Positions 43,741 to 51,953 of a stretch of 64,000 bases of DNA are shown here, piece by piece. Within the stretch, counting starts at the first letter, position 1. Each line of letters opens with the position of its first letter. The notes below the pieces were generated by a model. It searched no databases, was not told the origin of the DNA, and saw nothing but the letters and a program-made list of their open reading frames with translations. The DNA is from Tepidibacter aestuarii (GTDB lineage Bacteria > Bacillota > Clostridia > Peptostreptococcales > Peptostreptococcaceae): positions 2,976,001 through 3,040,000 of the forward strand of contig NZ_OW235315.1 of NCBI RefSeq assembly GCF_934924865.1, given 5' to 3'. Position numbers and translations under genes: made by a program.

Positions 43741-44419
43741 TTTAACACCTCTTACCTTAGCACCAATTCTTTTATTATATCATATAATGTATTTTTTAAT
43801 CATCTCTTAAATCGATCTTAAATATTTATATATCCAATATTTTTCATCTAAAATCATGTAGATATTAATTAGTATACGATTATTTAATCTGAATTTATGT
43901 TTTTATCCCAAATATAGAAATATAATAATACATATATTACCAAGTAAACTTTGATTATGATATACTTACATTTAGATTATACGTTTACTTACTATTTAAT
44001 ACTTTATAGGTGGAGGCACATTATTATTACAAAAAATAAGTTCATTTCAATTATCGAAGGTACTTTTTTTACAGGACTTTTCTTATTTTCAATTCTTGGT
44101 CTATTCGATATTATAAATGTAGATACTCTAATTATACTTTTCTTTATAAGTATTGCTAACTTCAAATCTGGCTTATATAACTTGAGTAACGTAGTTCTTT
44201 TATTAATGTTATACTCACATTCAAAACTATTCTATTATCAAATCACATCTTACCTTACTATTTTTTCAATAAAAAAACAAAAAAATAGGGCTTACCATGC
44301 CCTGTGGAAATTAAAATATAGGTAATAATTACTATAATCTCATTTGTTAAATCAATAAATAAATATTATTGCTATAATAGTAATACAACAGTATTTTATT
44401 CATAAGGAGAGGGTTTTGA
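43741..44419. other. Gene-free stretch with a minus-strand terminator
   Basis: 679 bases. An open frame at 43951-44325 (plus) has no ribosome site at its start and no recognisable product, so it is not called. A hairpin with T-run lies on the minus strand at 44316-44278 with no minus-strand gene upstream of it. Confidence 0.5.
44278..44316 (-). terminator. Orphan terminator-like hairpin, shared block copy 2
   Basis: On the minus strand AGGGC-N7-GCCCT followed by ATTTTTTTG, preceded by TTTTAATTTCCACA. The 39-base block is almost the same as 15231-15270 on the plus strand, apart from the loop bases and one inserted base. Confidence 0.55.
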
Positions 44420-45112
44420 GTGAGTAATAGTAATTTAATTTATGTTGTAGACGATGAAAAGCATATTAGAGAATTATTAAAAAATTACCTAGAAAAAGAA
44501 GGTTACAATGTATGTACATACAATGATGGTCAACAAGCTTTGGATGCATTCAATATGAAACAGTGTGATATGCTTATTGTAGATGTTATGATGCCTAATA
44601 TGGATGGACTTAGTTTATGTAAAACAATAAGATCAATTAGCGATATTCCTATAATAATAATTTCTGCTAAAAATGATGAAGTAGATAGAATATTAGGTCT
44701 TGAATTTGGAAGTGATGATTATATAGCTAAGCCATTTAGTCCTAGAGAGTTAGTTGTAAGAGTAAGAAATATGTTCAGAAGATTAAAGCCTACAGATACT
44801 TCTACTAATAATTCTGATACCCTTTCATATAAAAATGTACGTATTTTTCAAAAAAATAGATCTTTATTTGTAAATGATGATGAGATCAAATTAACTTATA
44901 AAGAATTTGAGCTTATTACACTTCTTTTAAATAATTTGAATATAGCTTTTTCTAGAGAAAAGATAATAGAAAAGATCTGGGGATATGATTATATAGGTGA
45001 TACTAGACAGGTAGATGATTTAATTAAAAGAATTAGAAAAAAACTTCTTTTAAATAACTCCGAAGTTAAGATAGATACCATATGGGGATATGGCTATAAA
45101 ATAACTAAGTAG
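44420..45112 (+). CDS. OmpR/PhoB family response regulator
   Basis: 230-residue two-component regulator: receiver domain (VVDDEKHIRELL; phospho-acceptor Asp in LIVDVMMPNMDG; Lys in YIAKPFSPREL) and a C-terminal winged-helix domain (LTYKEFELITLLLNN; EKIWGYDYIGDTRQVDDLIKRIRKKL). GTG start at 44420 with AAGGAGAGGG upstream. Paired with the kinase at 45124. The direct repeats of 11-base period before the secreted repeat protein gene look like its binding site. Confidence 0.95.
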   Translation: MSNSNLIYVVDDEKHIRELLKNYLEKEGYNVCTYNDGQQALDAFNMKQCDMLIVDVMMPNMDGLSLCKTIRSISDIPIIIISAKNDEVDRILGLEFGSDDYIAKPFSPRELVVRVRNMFRRLKPTDTSTNNSDTLSYKNVRIFQKNRSLFVNDDEIKLTYKEFELITLLLNNLNIAFSREKIIEKIWGYDYIGDTRQVDDLIKRIRKKLLLNNSEVKIDTIWGYGYKITK

Positions 45113-45123
45113 GTGATTATATT

Positions 45124-46518
45124 ATGAAGAAATCAATTTCAAATAAACTTATACGATTAAATGTGTTTTTAGTTGTATTCGCACTTTTTCTTATGTCTTT
45201 TATGTCTATGTTCTTTATAAAAGGTTATTTGGAAAAGCAGTTGATAAAAGATCTTATATCAGAAAGTAAACTTTTTCAAAAAATGGCTCAAGACGGAGCA
45301 ATGGACCAAAAAAAAATAAATAGAGAATTATTAAGATCAAACTTAGATGATAATTATAAGTTTTACAGAAGAGAATTTGAAAGTCAAAGTATTATATTTT
45401 CTAATAAAAATGGTTATTACCAACCTATATTTTATTCATCTAGACGCAACCTCTTAGACAATGAATCTATTCAGACTATAATAAATAATGTTGAAAGTGG
45501 CAAATACAATTTTAAGTTCACATCAAACGGAGTTGAATATTTAGCTGTAGCAAGAAATGCAAAGAATATATCCAATAATAAAGCTTCACGTGGCTTTGTA
45601 TTAACTTATATTTCAAATAATACTGCTACTACGATAATAAAAGGTATATCAAAAATACTATTCCTTTCTATGCTATTATCAACCTGCATATGTATAGCTG
45701 TTATATTTTTTGCTTCAAAGAAGATCACAAATCCTATAGTTAAATTAACCAATTTAGCAAAGGAAATTTCAAATAGAAATTTTGATTCCACTATTTCTAT
45801 AAATACTGGAGACGAAATAGAAAGCTTAAGTAATTCTATAAATAAAATGGCCTGTAGTATAAAAGATTATGATACTAATCAAAAACATTTATTCCAGAAT
45901 ATATCTCACGAGTTAAAAACACCTTTAATGTCTATACAAGGATATGCTGAAGGTGTTAGAGACAATATGTTTGATGATAATAAAAAAGCTCTAAATATAA
46001 TAATAGATGAAAGTAATAGAGTAAAAAAATATGTTGAAGATATTATATTCTTATCTAAACTCGAAATGATGGATATATCTTTTGAGTACAGTTTTTATAA
46101 TATTAATGATGTTATAATAAGTTCTATTGAAAAAGTAGAGAGCATCGCTATCTTAGGAGATATAGATATAATGTATAGTCCAAAAGAAGATGTTTATTTA
46201 AATATAGATAAGGATAAATTAATACAAGCTCTAATAAATCTTTTATCTAATTGTCTTAAATACACAAAAGATACAATTGGGGTAGATACTTTAAAAACGA
46301 ATGATTATTTTGAAATTAAGATATGGGATAACGGAAATGGCTTTAATAAAGATGATCTAAATAAAATCTTCAATAGATTCTATAAAGGTGAAAAAGAAGG
46401 TAGCGGAATCGGTATGTCTATAGTTCAAGAAGTAATAAAAAATCATAATGGAACTATATCTGCTAACAATAGAAACATTGGTGGAGCTGAATTTACAATA
46501 AAAATACCTTTATCTTAA
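45124..46518 (+). CDS. Sensor histidine kinase
   Basis: 464-residue membrane kinase: helix (about 11-33), extracytoplasmic sensor (about 34-170), second helix (about 180-200), HAMP (about 200-250), phospho-acceptor His in FQNISHELKTPLMSIQGYAEG (about 265), then N, D/F and G boxes (LSNCLKYTKD, WDNGNGFN, GSGIGMSIVQEV). Partner of the response regulator 11 bases upstream. The signal is unknown; the adjacent secreted repeat protein may be its main target. Confidence 0.95.
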   Translation: MKKSISNKLIRLNVFLVVFALFLMSFMSMFFIKGYLEKQLIKDLISESKLFQKMAQDGAMDQKKINRELLRSNLDDNYKFYRREFESQSIIFSNKNGYYQPIFYSSRRNLLDNESIQTIINNVESGKYNFKFTSNGVEYLAVARNAKNISNNKASRGFVLTYISNNTATTIIKGISKILFLSMLLSTCICIAVIFFASKKITNPIVKLTNLAKEISNRNFDSTISINTGDEIESLSNSINKMACSIKDYDTNQKHLFQNISHELKTPLMSIQGYAEGVRDNMFDDNKKALNIIIDESNRVKKYVEDIIFLSKLEMMDISFEYSFYNINDVIISSIEKVESIAILGDIDIMYSPKEDVYLNIDKDKLIQALINLLSNCLKYTKDTIGVDTLKTNDYFEIKIWDNGNGFNKDDLNKIFNRFYKGEKEGSGIGMSIVQEVIKNHNGTISANNRNIGGAEFTIKIPLS

Positions 46519-46526
46519 ATATTTTA

Positions 46527-46578
46527 CACACTTTTCCCACACTTTTTACATTTTTATACCTCCTTCTTGATTTATACT
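46527..46578 (+). promoter_or_regulatory. Response-regulator boxes and promoter of the secreted repeat protein gene
   Basis: CACACTTTTCC (46527), CACACTTTTTA (46538) and CATTTTTATAC (46549) repeat with an 11-base period, typical of OmpR/PhoB-family sites; the last covers the -35 position. TATACT (46573-46578) is a likely -10. An inverted repeat (TACCTCCTT at 46556-46564 with AAGGAGGTA at 46594-46602, continued by TTGATTTA/TAAATCAA) spans the promoter and the ribosome site. Confidence 0.6.
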
Positions 46579-46607
46579 TTATTTAAATCAAAAAGGAGGT
46601 ATTTATT

Positions 46608-47195
46608 ATGAATATTAAAAAATTTGTTATGTGTGGTCTGGTTGCGAGTATGGTAATGGGTTCTTCTCTAGGGGCATTTGCAAATGAAATTCCTAATGCA
46701 GCTGATAAAGAAGCTACTCGACAAGAAAGACTTGCTCAAAGGGCTGAAAAAAGAGGTATTTCAGTAGACGAGTTAATAGAAAAAATGGAATTTCTTAAGG
46801 CAGAAGCCCAAGCTAAAGGTATAACAGTTAATGAACTTAAAGCTCAAAAAAGAGCCGAGAGAGCTGAAAAAAGAGGTATTTCTGTAGATGAGTTAGTAGA
46901 AAAAATGGAGGCTCTCAAAGCAGAAGCCCAAGCTAAAGGTATAACAGTTGATGAACTTAAGGCTCAAAAAAGAGCTGAAAGAGCTGAAAAACAAGGTATA
47001 ACAGTTGATGAACTTAAGGCTCGTATAGAAGCTCTTAAAGCTGATGCTGAATCTAAAGGAATAGACTGGAATACATACAAAGCTCAACTAAAAGAAGAAA
47101 GACAAGCTACTAAAAAGGCTAAAAAAGCTGAAAAACAATCTCAAAAAGAGTTAAAAAAGCAGAATAAAGTAGAAATCAACCTTCAAAACTTATAA
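46608..47195 (+). CDS. Secreted, highly charged tandem-repeat protein
   Basis: 195 residues. Signal peptide MNIKKFVMCGLVASMVMGSSLGAFAN with cleavage near AFAN, then repeats of about 43 residues built from AEKRGISVDELIEKME and LKAEAQAKGITVNELKAQKR, and a Lys-rich tail (KKAKKAEKQSQKELKKQNK). The repeats are predicted helical and strongly charged (E, K, R). No enzyme domain; such proteins may bind the envelope, nucleic acid or metals. AAGGAGG precedes the ATG. Directly downstream of a two-component system that probably controls it. Repeat DNA is conserved between units, a sign of recent duplication. Confidence 0.85.
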   Translation: MNIKKFVMCGLVASMVMGSSLGAFANEIPNAADKEATRQERLAQRAEKRGISVDELIEKMEFLKAEAQAKGITVNELKAQKRAERAEKRGISVDELVEKMEALKAEAQAKGITVDELKAQKRAERAEKQGITVDELKARIEALKADAESKGIDWNTYKAQLKEERQATKKAKKAEKQSQKELKKQNKVEINLQNL

Positions 47196-47203
47196 TAAAC
47201 ATC

Positions 47204-47248
47204 AAAAAAGAGAGTTTCAATAAAATTATTGAAACTCTCTTTTTATTT
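47204..47248. terminator. Bidirectional terminator between repeat protein and EAL gene
   Basis: AAAAAGAGAGTTTCAAT pairs with ATTGAAACTCTCTTTTT; T-runs on both strands between convergent genes. Confidence 0.9.
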
Positions 47249-49448
47249 AAAACTTATCACTCGGCTTTCCTATATGATAGCCTTGTGCATAATCTATATT
47301 TAGTTCTCTTATTATATCTAGTATTTCTTCACTTTCTACAAACTCGGCAATAGTTTCCATTTTAAATGCCTTTGCCATATGTACTATAGATTTTACAATA
47401 TATAAACTTTCTTCTTTCTCGTTTATGTCTTTTATAAAAGATCCATCTATCTTTAAATAATTTGCTGGTATACGTTTTAAGTACTGCATAGAAGAAAATC
47501 CCGTTCCAAAGTCATCTATAGAAAATGTAAATCCTAATTGCTTAAATGAATATATAGTTTTTACTAGAGAATCTATATTATCTATGTTTTGGGTCTCTGT
47601 TATTTCAAATATTATATTTTGGTACTTTATTTTATATTGATCTGCTAAACGAACAACTTTAGGTAGAAATTCTGAGTCATTTAAATCTTTACCTGAAGCA
47701 TTAACTGAAAGCTTTATTTTATCTTCTTTATCCATATTATTTTTGCATTTCATGGCTTTTTCTATTACAATTAAATCTAATTTTGATATTAAATTATTTT
47801 CCTCTGCTATCTTAATATATGGAAAAGGTGATAAATAATTTTCTCCACTTTTAATTCTCATAAGAACTTCATATTTTTCAACTTTATTTTCTTTTATGTT
47901 ATAGATAGGCTGAAAAAATGGAACGATTCTATCTTCTTCAATAGCTTTTATTATTTCTTCCTTTTTTGTATCCTTTTGTTCTTTTATTTTAAGCAGTTCA
48001 TTAAAGTCTGAAAATGTTAATAATCCACTTTCTGTTGTTTTCTTTAAGTTGTTAAAAATATCTTCAATTAATAATATAGCTGTGTTCCAATCTTTTATCT
48101 CTGATGGATTTATTTTAGTTAAACCTAAAAAAACATTAATATTTATAGTTGAATTATTTATTTTTATTTCTAAATTAGTTAATATATCATTTAATTGTTT
48201 TGATTTACAAAGTGCATTTTCCCAGTCTTGTGAACTAAATAAAAATAAAAAGTCATCCGCCTTAGAGTGAATTAAGATTCCATCACGACCTAAACTATTA
48301 TTTAATGTATCCGTTAATTTTTTTATAACTTTATTTCCAAAAGCACTTCCATGAATTGCATTGATTGATGAGAAATTATATATATCCATAAATAGAAGGA
48401 TTTTTTCATCATCAGATTGTTTTTGTAAAACTTCTAAAAGTTTATTTTTGTTATAACTGTTTGTTAAATCATCCTTATTATAAATATTAGTAAAGATAAT
48501 ATAAATAAAAATGATTAAGAATATAAAAATAATTAATCCCCCAAATGCAGTTTCTAATAAATATAGGTTCGCATCTTCTTCTATCTTTTGATAATTTATT
48601 CGGCTGACAGCAATCCAATTCAAGTCAGGTATCTTGCAAAAATATCCATATATTTTTTGCTTTTTTAGATCATAGTAGAGATGCCCTGAAATATTTTTCA
48701 AAATATTTATTTCATTTTCATTCCATATTTCCGTATAGCTTTTTAGAGTTTTATTTTGTTGACTTGAAAATTGATCTATATAATTCTTTTGAGGATCCCA
48801 CATAGAAAAACCTAATAATTTTTCGGATGGGTGTAGAATAATATGTCCACAACAATCTGTAATATAGTTTATGGTGTTTTCTGTATTTGTAGTAATTTTA
48901 AATGTTTTATATAAATCTTCTAAAAATATATCTACTGAAAAAACACCTTTTAATTTATTATCTTTCTTTATTCCATATGCAATAGTTATCACTGGATTTT
49001 GATTATTTAGATCACTATATACTTGTGTAACAATTGGTTTTTCTGAAGAACTTGCTTCTTTGTACCAGGATCGATTTCTTAAATCAGTTAATGTTTTAAC
49101 TTTTCCATAACTAGTAAACTTTTCTCCATTTTCATCCTTTACAAAATACACCTTTGATATAATCGGCACATTATTATGCATTCTACTAAAAATATTTCTA
49201 ACTTCTTCAGCATTTTCTAAATCTGAGGAAGCTAGCAAAATACCTGTGTTTTCCATTAATGTTTTTATTGGATTTATTGTATTTAATATAAATACAGAAT
49301 AGTTTTGAGAGCTTTTCATTAAGCTTTTTTCAGTTTTTAACAAAATCTCTTTTTTATGATTGTTGTGAAAGTAATAAATTATAGAGCATATTAATATAAA
49401 AATTACTGTACATATTAAAAAGAGATATCTTAATTTTTTAGATTTCAT
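47247..49448 (-). CDS. c-di-GMP phosphodiesterase with degenerate GGDEF and EAL domains
   Basis: 733-residue membrane protein. First helix (about 7-27), Cache-type sensor (about 28-290; LTDLRNRSWYKEA, KGVFSVDIFLEDL), second helix (about 300-325), a GGDEF domain whose active site reads KADDF, so degenerate, and an EAL domain with YEVLMRI at about 525 (EVL), SVNASGKDL, FEITETQNI, IDDFGTGFSSMQYL, LKIDGSFI and AEFVES...QGYHIGKP. Catalytic residues of EAL are kept, so it probably hydrolyses c-di-GMP. Divergent from the DUF554 gene. Confidence 0.93.
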   Translation of the reverse strand: MKSKKLRYLFLICTVIFILICSIIYYFHNNHKKEILLKTEKSLMKSSQNYSVFILNTINPIKTLMENTGILLASSDLENAEEVRNIFSRMHNNVPIISKVYFVKDENGEKFTSYGKVKTLTDLRNRSWYKEASSSEKPIVTQVYSDLNNQNPVITIAYGIKKDNKLKGVFSVDIFLEDLYKTFKITTNTENTINYITDCCGHIILHPSEKLLGFSMWDPQKNYIDQFSSQQNKTLKSYTEIWNENEINILKNISGHLYYDLKKQKIYGYFCKIPDLNWIAVSRINYQKIEEDANLYLLETAFGGLIIFIFLIIFIYIIFTNIYNKDDLTNSYNKNKLLEVLQKQSDDEKILLFMDIYNFSSINAIHGSAFGNKVIKKLTDTLNNSLGRDGILIHSKADDFLFLFSSQDWENALCKSKQLNDILTNLEIKINNSTININVFLGLTKINPSEIKDWNTAILLIEDIFNNLKKTTESGLLTFSDFNELLKIKEQKDTKKEEIIKAIEEDRIVPFFQPIYNIKENKVEKYEVLMRIKSGENYLSPFPYIKIAEENNLISKLDLIVIEKAMKCKNNMDKEDKIKLSVNASGKDLNDSEFLPKVVRLADQYKIKYQNIIFEITETQNIDNIDSLVKTIYSFKQLGFTFSIDDFGTGFSSMQYLKRIPANYLKIDGSFIKDINEKEESLYIVKSIVHMAKAFKMETIAEFVESEEILDIIRELNIDYAQGYHIGKPSDKF

Positions 49449-49788
49449 AATAAACCTCTAAGTCTTAAATTTAAATACCATTTCATAAATATCCATCTCC
49501 CGCCTTCTTAATTCCATATTATTTAATCAAATACAAATTATGTAATTTTTCTATTTTAAACATATTTATTATACAATATTCGCGTTTATTTTTCTATGTT
49601 TTTTTGATGTTCTCAAATAAAACCCAATGTATTATATTTTTTGTAGTATAGTTTTATTTTTCATTTTAAAGCTATATCACCCTCACTGCACTCTATAAGT
49701 ATTTTATACAAAAATAATATTTACTTGAATAACACTCCATACAATTATACAATTAAACTATATTTTTATGCTTAGGAGGGTTTTTTCC
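49449..49788. other. Intergenic region between divergent EAL and DUF554 genes
   Basis: 340 AT-rich bases with promoters presumably for both genes. I see no riboswitch, repeat or open frame in it. Confidence 0.5.
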
Positions 49789-50487
49789 ATGTTGGGAAGT
49801 TTAGCAAATGGGTTAGCAGTATTAATAGGAAGTTTAATAGGACTTTTATTTAAAAAAGGGATCAGTGAGAATTATAAGAAAATCCTTATGGACGCTATGG
49901 GATTATGTATATTCTTAATAGGAATTATGGGAGCAACAAAAGCTCAAAATATACTTCTTCTTATAATAAGCTTAGCTATAGGTAGCGTTCTAGGAGAATT
50001 TCTGAAAATTGAAGATAACTTGGACAAGCTGGGAGATTTCTTAGAAAGTAAATTAGTTAAAAACCAAGGAAGTGTTGCAAAAGGCTTCGTAACTGCTACC
50101 CTTATATTTTGTATAGGTTCCATGGCAATCATAGGTGCTCTAGAAAGTGGTTTAAATGGAAACCACCAAACACTTTTTGCTAAATCTATAGTTGATGGAA
50201 TACTGTCTATAATATTTGCATCAACATTTGGAATAGGAGTTTTATTTTCATCAATATCTGTATTCTTATATGAAGGATTTATATCCCTTGCAGCATCTTC
50301 TGTAAAAATGTTTTTAGTAGATAGTGTAGTAAGTGATATATCATCAATAGGAGGAGTTCTTATTATAGCAATCGGTCTTAATATAATGGATATAAAAAAA
50401 ATAAAGGTAGGAAATATGCTTCCAGCTATATTCATACCGTTGATTTTTTTCATATTAAAACTTATGTATTTTAAGATAATTCACTGA
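49789..50487 (+). CDS. DUF554 family membrane protein
   Basis: 232-residue protein with seven hydrophobic helices and the family start GSLANGLAVLIGSLIGLLFKKG, with GSVLGEFLKIEDNLDKLGDFLE and GPMAIIGALESGLNG-like GSMAIIGALESGLNGNH. Function unknown; a transport role has been supposed for the family. ATG 49789 has AGGAGG 9 bases upstream; a longer frame to 49768 is not likely. Followed by copy C of the dispersed element. Confidence 0.9.
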   Translation: MLGSLANGLAVLIGSLIGLLFKKGISENYKKILMDAMGLCIFLIGIMGATKAQNILLLIISLAIGSVLGEFLKIEDNLDKLGDFLESKLVKNQGSVAKGFVTATLIFCIGSMAIIGALESGLNGNHQTLFAKSIVDGILSIIFASTFGIGVLFSSISVFLYEGFISLAASSVKMFLVDSVVSDISSIGGVLIIAIGLNIMDIKKIKVGNMLPAIFIPLIFFILKLMYFKIIH

Positions 50488-50542
50488 TATACAACATTAT
50501 ATGACTTTAAAATTTTATATTTTGTTTATTTCTCGGGAAATA

Positions 50543-50688
50543 TAAAAAAATTCGTCTAGTCGCTACGCACTGACTCATGTCGCCAACGATTCCTCTGGGA
50601 TCCGTTGCTTAAAAATAGTTGCAGGTATAGATATTCAACCAACTTTATCGACATATTTGAAACTATATAATTTCCTATACAGTAAAAA
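50543..50688. repeat. GC-rich dispersed intergenic element, copy C
   Basis: Same orientation as copies A and B: core TTCGTCTAGTCGCTACGCAC identical to copy A, then TCTGGGATCCGTTGCTTAAA with several changes. It lies directly before the terminator of the selenocysteine peroxiredoxin gene. Confidence 0.85.
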
Positions 50689-50719
50689 ATCCATAATGAT
50701 TTAATCATTATGGATTTTT
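50685..50719 (-). terminator. Terminator of the peroxiredoxin gene
   Basis: AAAAATCCATAATGAT pairs with ATCATTATGGATTTTT around a 3-base loop; T-run on the minus strand. Confidence 0.9.
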
Positions 50720-50727
50720 ACATTTAA

Positions 50728-51231
50728 CTATAACGTATCTTGACCTTCATCCCAGTTTACTGGGCAAGCAGCCTTAGTCTGTAATGCTTTAAGAACTCTA
50801 AGGAACTCCATAACATTTCTTCCAACTGAAGTGTTGTTTATAGAATAGTATTGTAAAATACCATCAGGATCTATTATGAATGTACCTCTTAACGCAATTC
50901 CACCAGCTTCATCTAAAAACACACCATATTCTTTAGCTAATTTTTTATCATAATCTGCTAGGAGTGGATAATCAATTCCTCCTAAACTCTTAACCCAAGC
51001 TTTATGAGTAGGTATACTATCTGTATTAACACCTAATACAGTAGAGTTTAATCCTTCAAATTTCTTTAACATACGATTAAACTCAGGTACTTCAGTGCCT
51101 CAGACAGGTGTAAAGTCAAGTGGATAGAAAAATAAAACTACATATTTTCCTCTTAAGTCTTTTAATGAAATATCTTTATCATGTGTGCTTGGTAATGTAA
51201 AATCAGGTGCAGGTGAACCAATTTTAATCAT
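50728..51231 (-). CDS. Peroxiredoxin (2-Cys type) with selenocysteine at the peroxidatic position
   Basis: 167-residue AhpC/Prx-type thiol peroxidase. The frame starts at ATG 51231 (GGAGG 7 bases upstream) with [15 protein letters not shown] and reads [26 protein letters not shown]. The family motif is PxxFTxVC, with the peroxidatic Cys exactly at the TGA (codon 44, 51102-51100), so TGA encodes selenocysteine. Downstream the frame is complete, with [27 protein letters not shown], and a C-terminal [10 protein letters not shown] resolving Cys (about 156). Ordinary gene calling would start wrongly at 51072. It reduces peroxides in the cytoplasm; Sec makes the enzyme more reactive. Confidence 0.9.
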
Positions 51232-51364
51232 TTCTTTTCCTCCTTTTTATTATTCATCATATATATTATCTTCGTACAAAATCTTTTTATGCTTAATTTA
51301 TTAATTAGTTACATAATAAAAGTATTTTACTGCCTAGTAAACATATGCCCTTATTTTTCTTATT

Positions 51365-51718
51365 TTAAACTAAATCTTTCAAACTCATCTGTATAGATTC
51401 CATCATTTCAAAAACACCCATGTTGATTCCATTTATTTTATCTACGAATTGTATATTGCTTCCAGTCAAAGTTATATTGATATTTTGATTTTGCATGATT
51501 CCATTTAAAGCTTTAATAATTAATTCTTTGTCTTCATCCATATAATCTAAATTTATTAAATCCCTTTGGATAGAATCCATAACTTCAAAAATACTCATGC
51601 TAGCTCCGTTTGTTTCATCCAAGAGTTGTACATTCCCACCAGTTAAAATTGTATTAATATTCTGATTTTGCATAATTCCATTTAAAACTTTAATAATTAT
51701 TTTTTTATTTTCATTCAT
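51365..51718 (-). CDS. Small protein made of two tandem repeats
   Basis: 117 residues made of two copies of a 57-residue unit: NENKKIIIKVLNGIMQNQNI and DEDKELIIKALNGIMQNQNI start the units, and MSIFEVMDSIQRDL / MGVFEMMESIQMSL end them. No family recognised. ATG 51718 has AAGGGGG 8 bases upstream. Single gene between the peroxiredoxin and CODH genes. Confidence 0.7.
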   Translation of the reverse strand: MNENKKIIIKVLNGIMQNQNINTILTGGNVQLLDETNGASMSIFEVMDSIQRDLINLDYMDEDKELIIKALNGIMQNQNINITLTGSNIQFVDKINGINMGVFEMMESIQMSLKDLV

Positions 51719-51834
51719 ATAATAATTCCCCCTTAAATAATTTTCAAATCTCAATATACTTATATGCATGAAAATAAAAAATGTTATATTATTTTAGAGG
51801 TTTGATTTGTTGGGTTGTACATTGCTATAAATAA

Positions 51835-51875
51835 AAAAGCATTAAAGGATTTTGAGATATTCCTTTAATGCTTTT
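51835..51875 (-). terminator. Terminator of the CODH operon
   Basis: AAAAGCATTAAAGGA (51835-51849) pairs with TCCTTTAATGCTTTT (51861-51875); minus-strand T-run. It lies about 80 bases after the oxidoreductase stop. Confidence 0.8.
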
Positions 51876-51953
51876 CTATTTATTTTTTACCACCATATAC
51901 CCCTAAGATTAATTTAGGTTATTAGTATTTTAATTCCCTTTATTTTATCTTAA

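Noticed and set aside
43951..44325. Plus-strand open frame of 124 codons, hydrophobic
   Set aside because: No ribosome site at its ATG, no homologous motif, and its 3' part runs through the minus-strand hairpin block; the GGAGG inside it has no proper start codon after it. Probably chance.
46608..47195. CRISPR-like or non-coding repeat array
   Set aside because: The repeats are in frame, about 129 bases long, and encode a protein with a signal peptide; no spacers.
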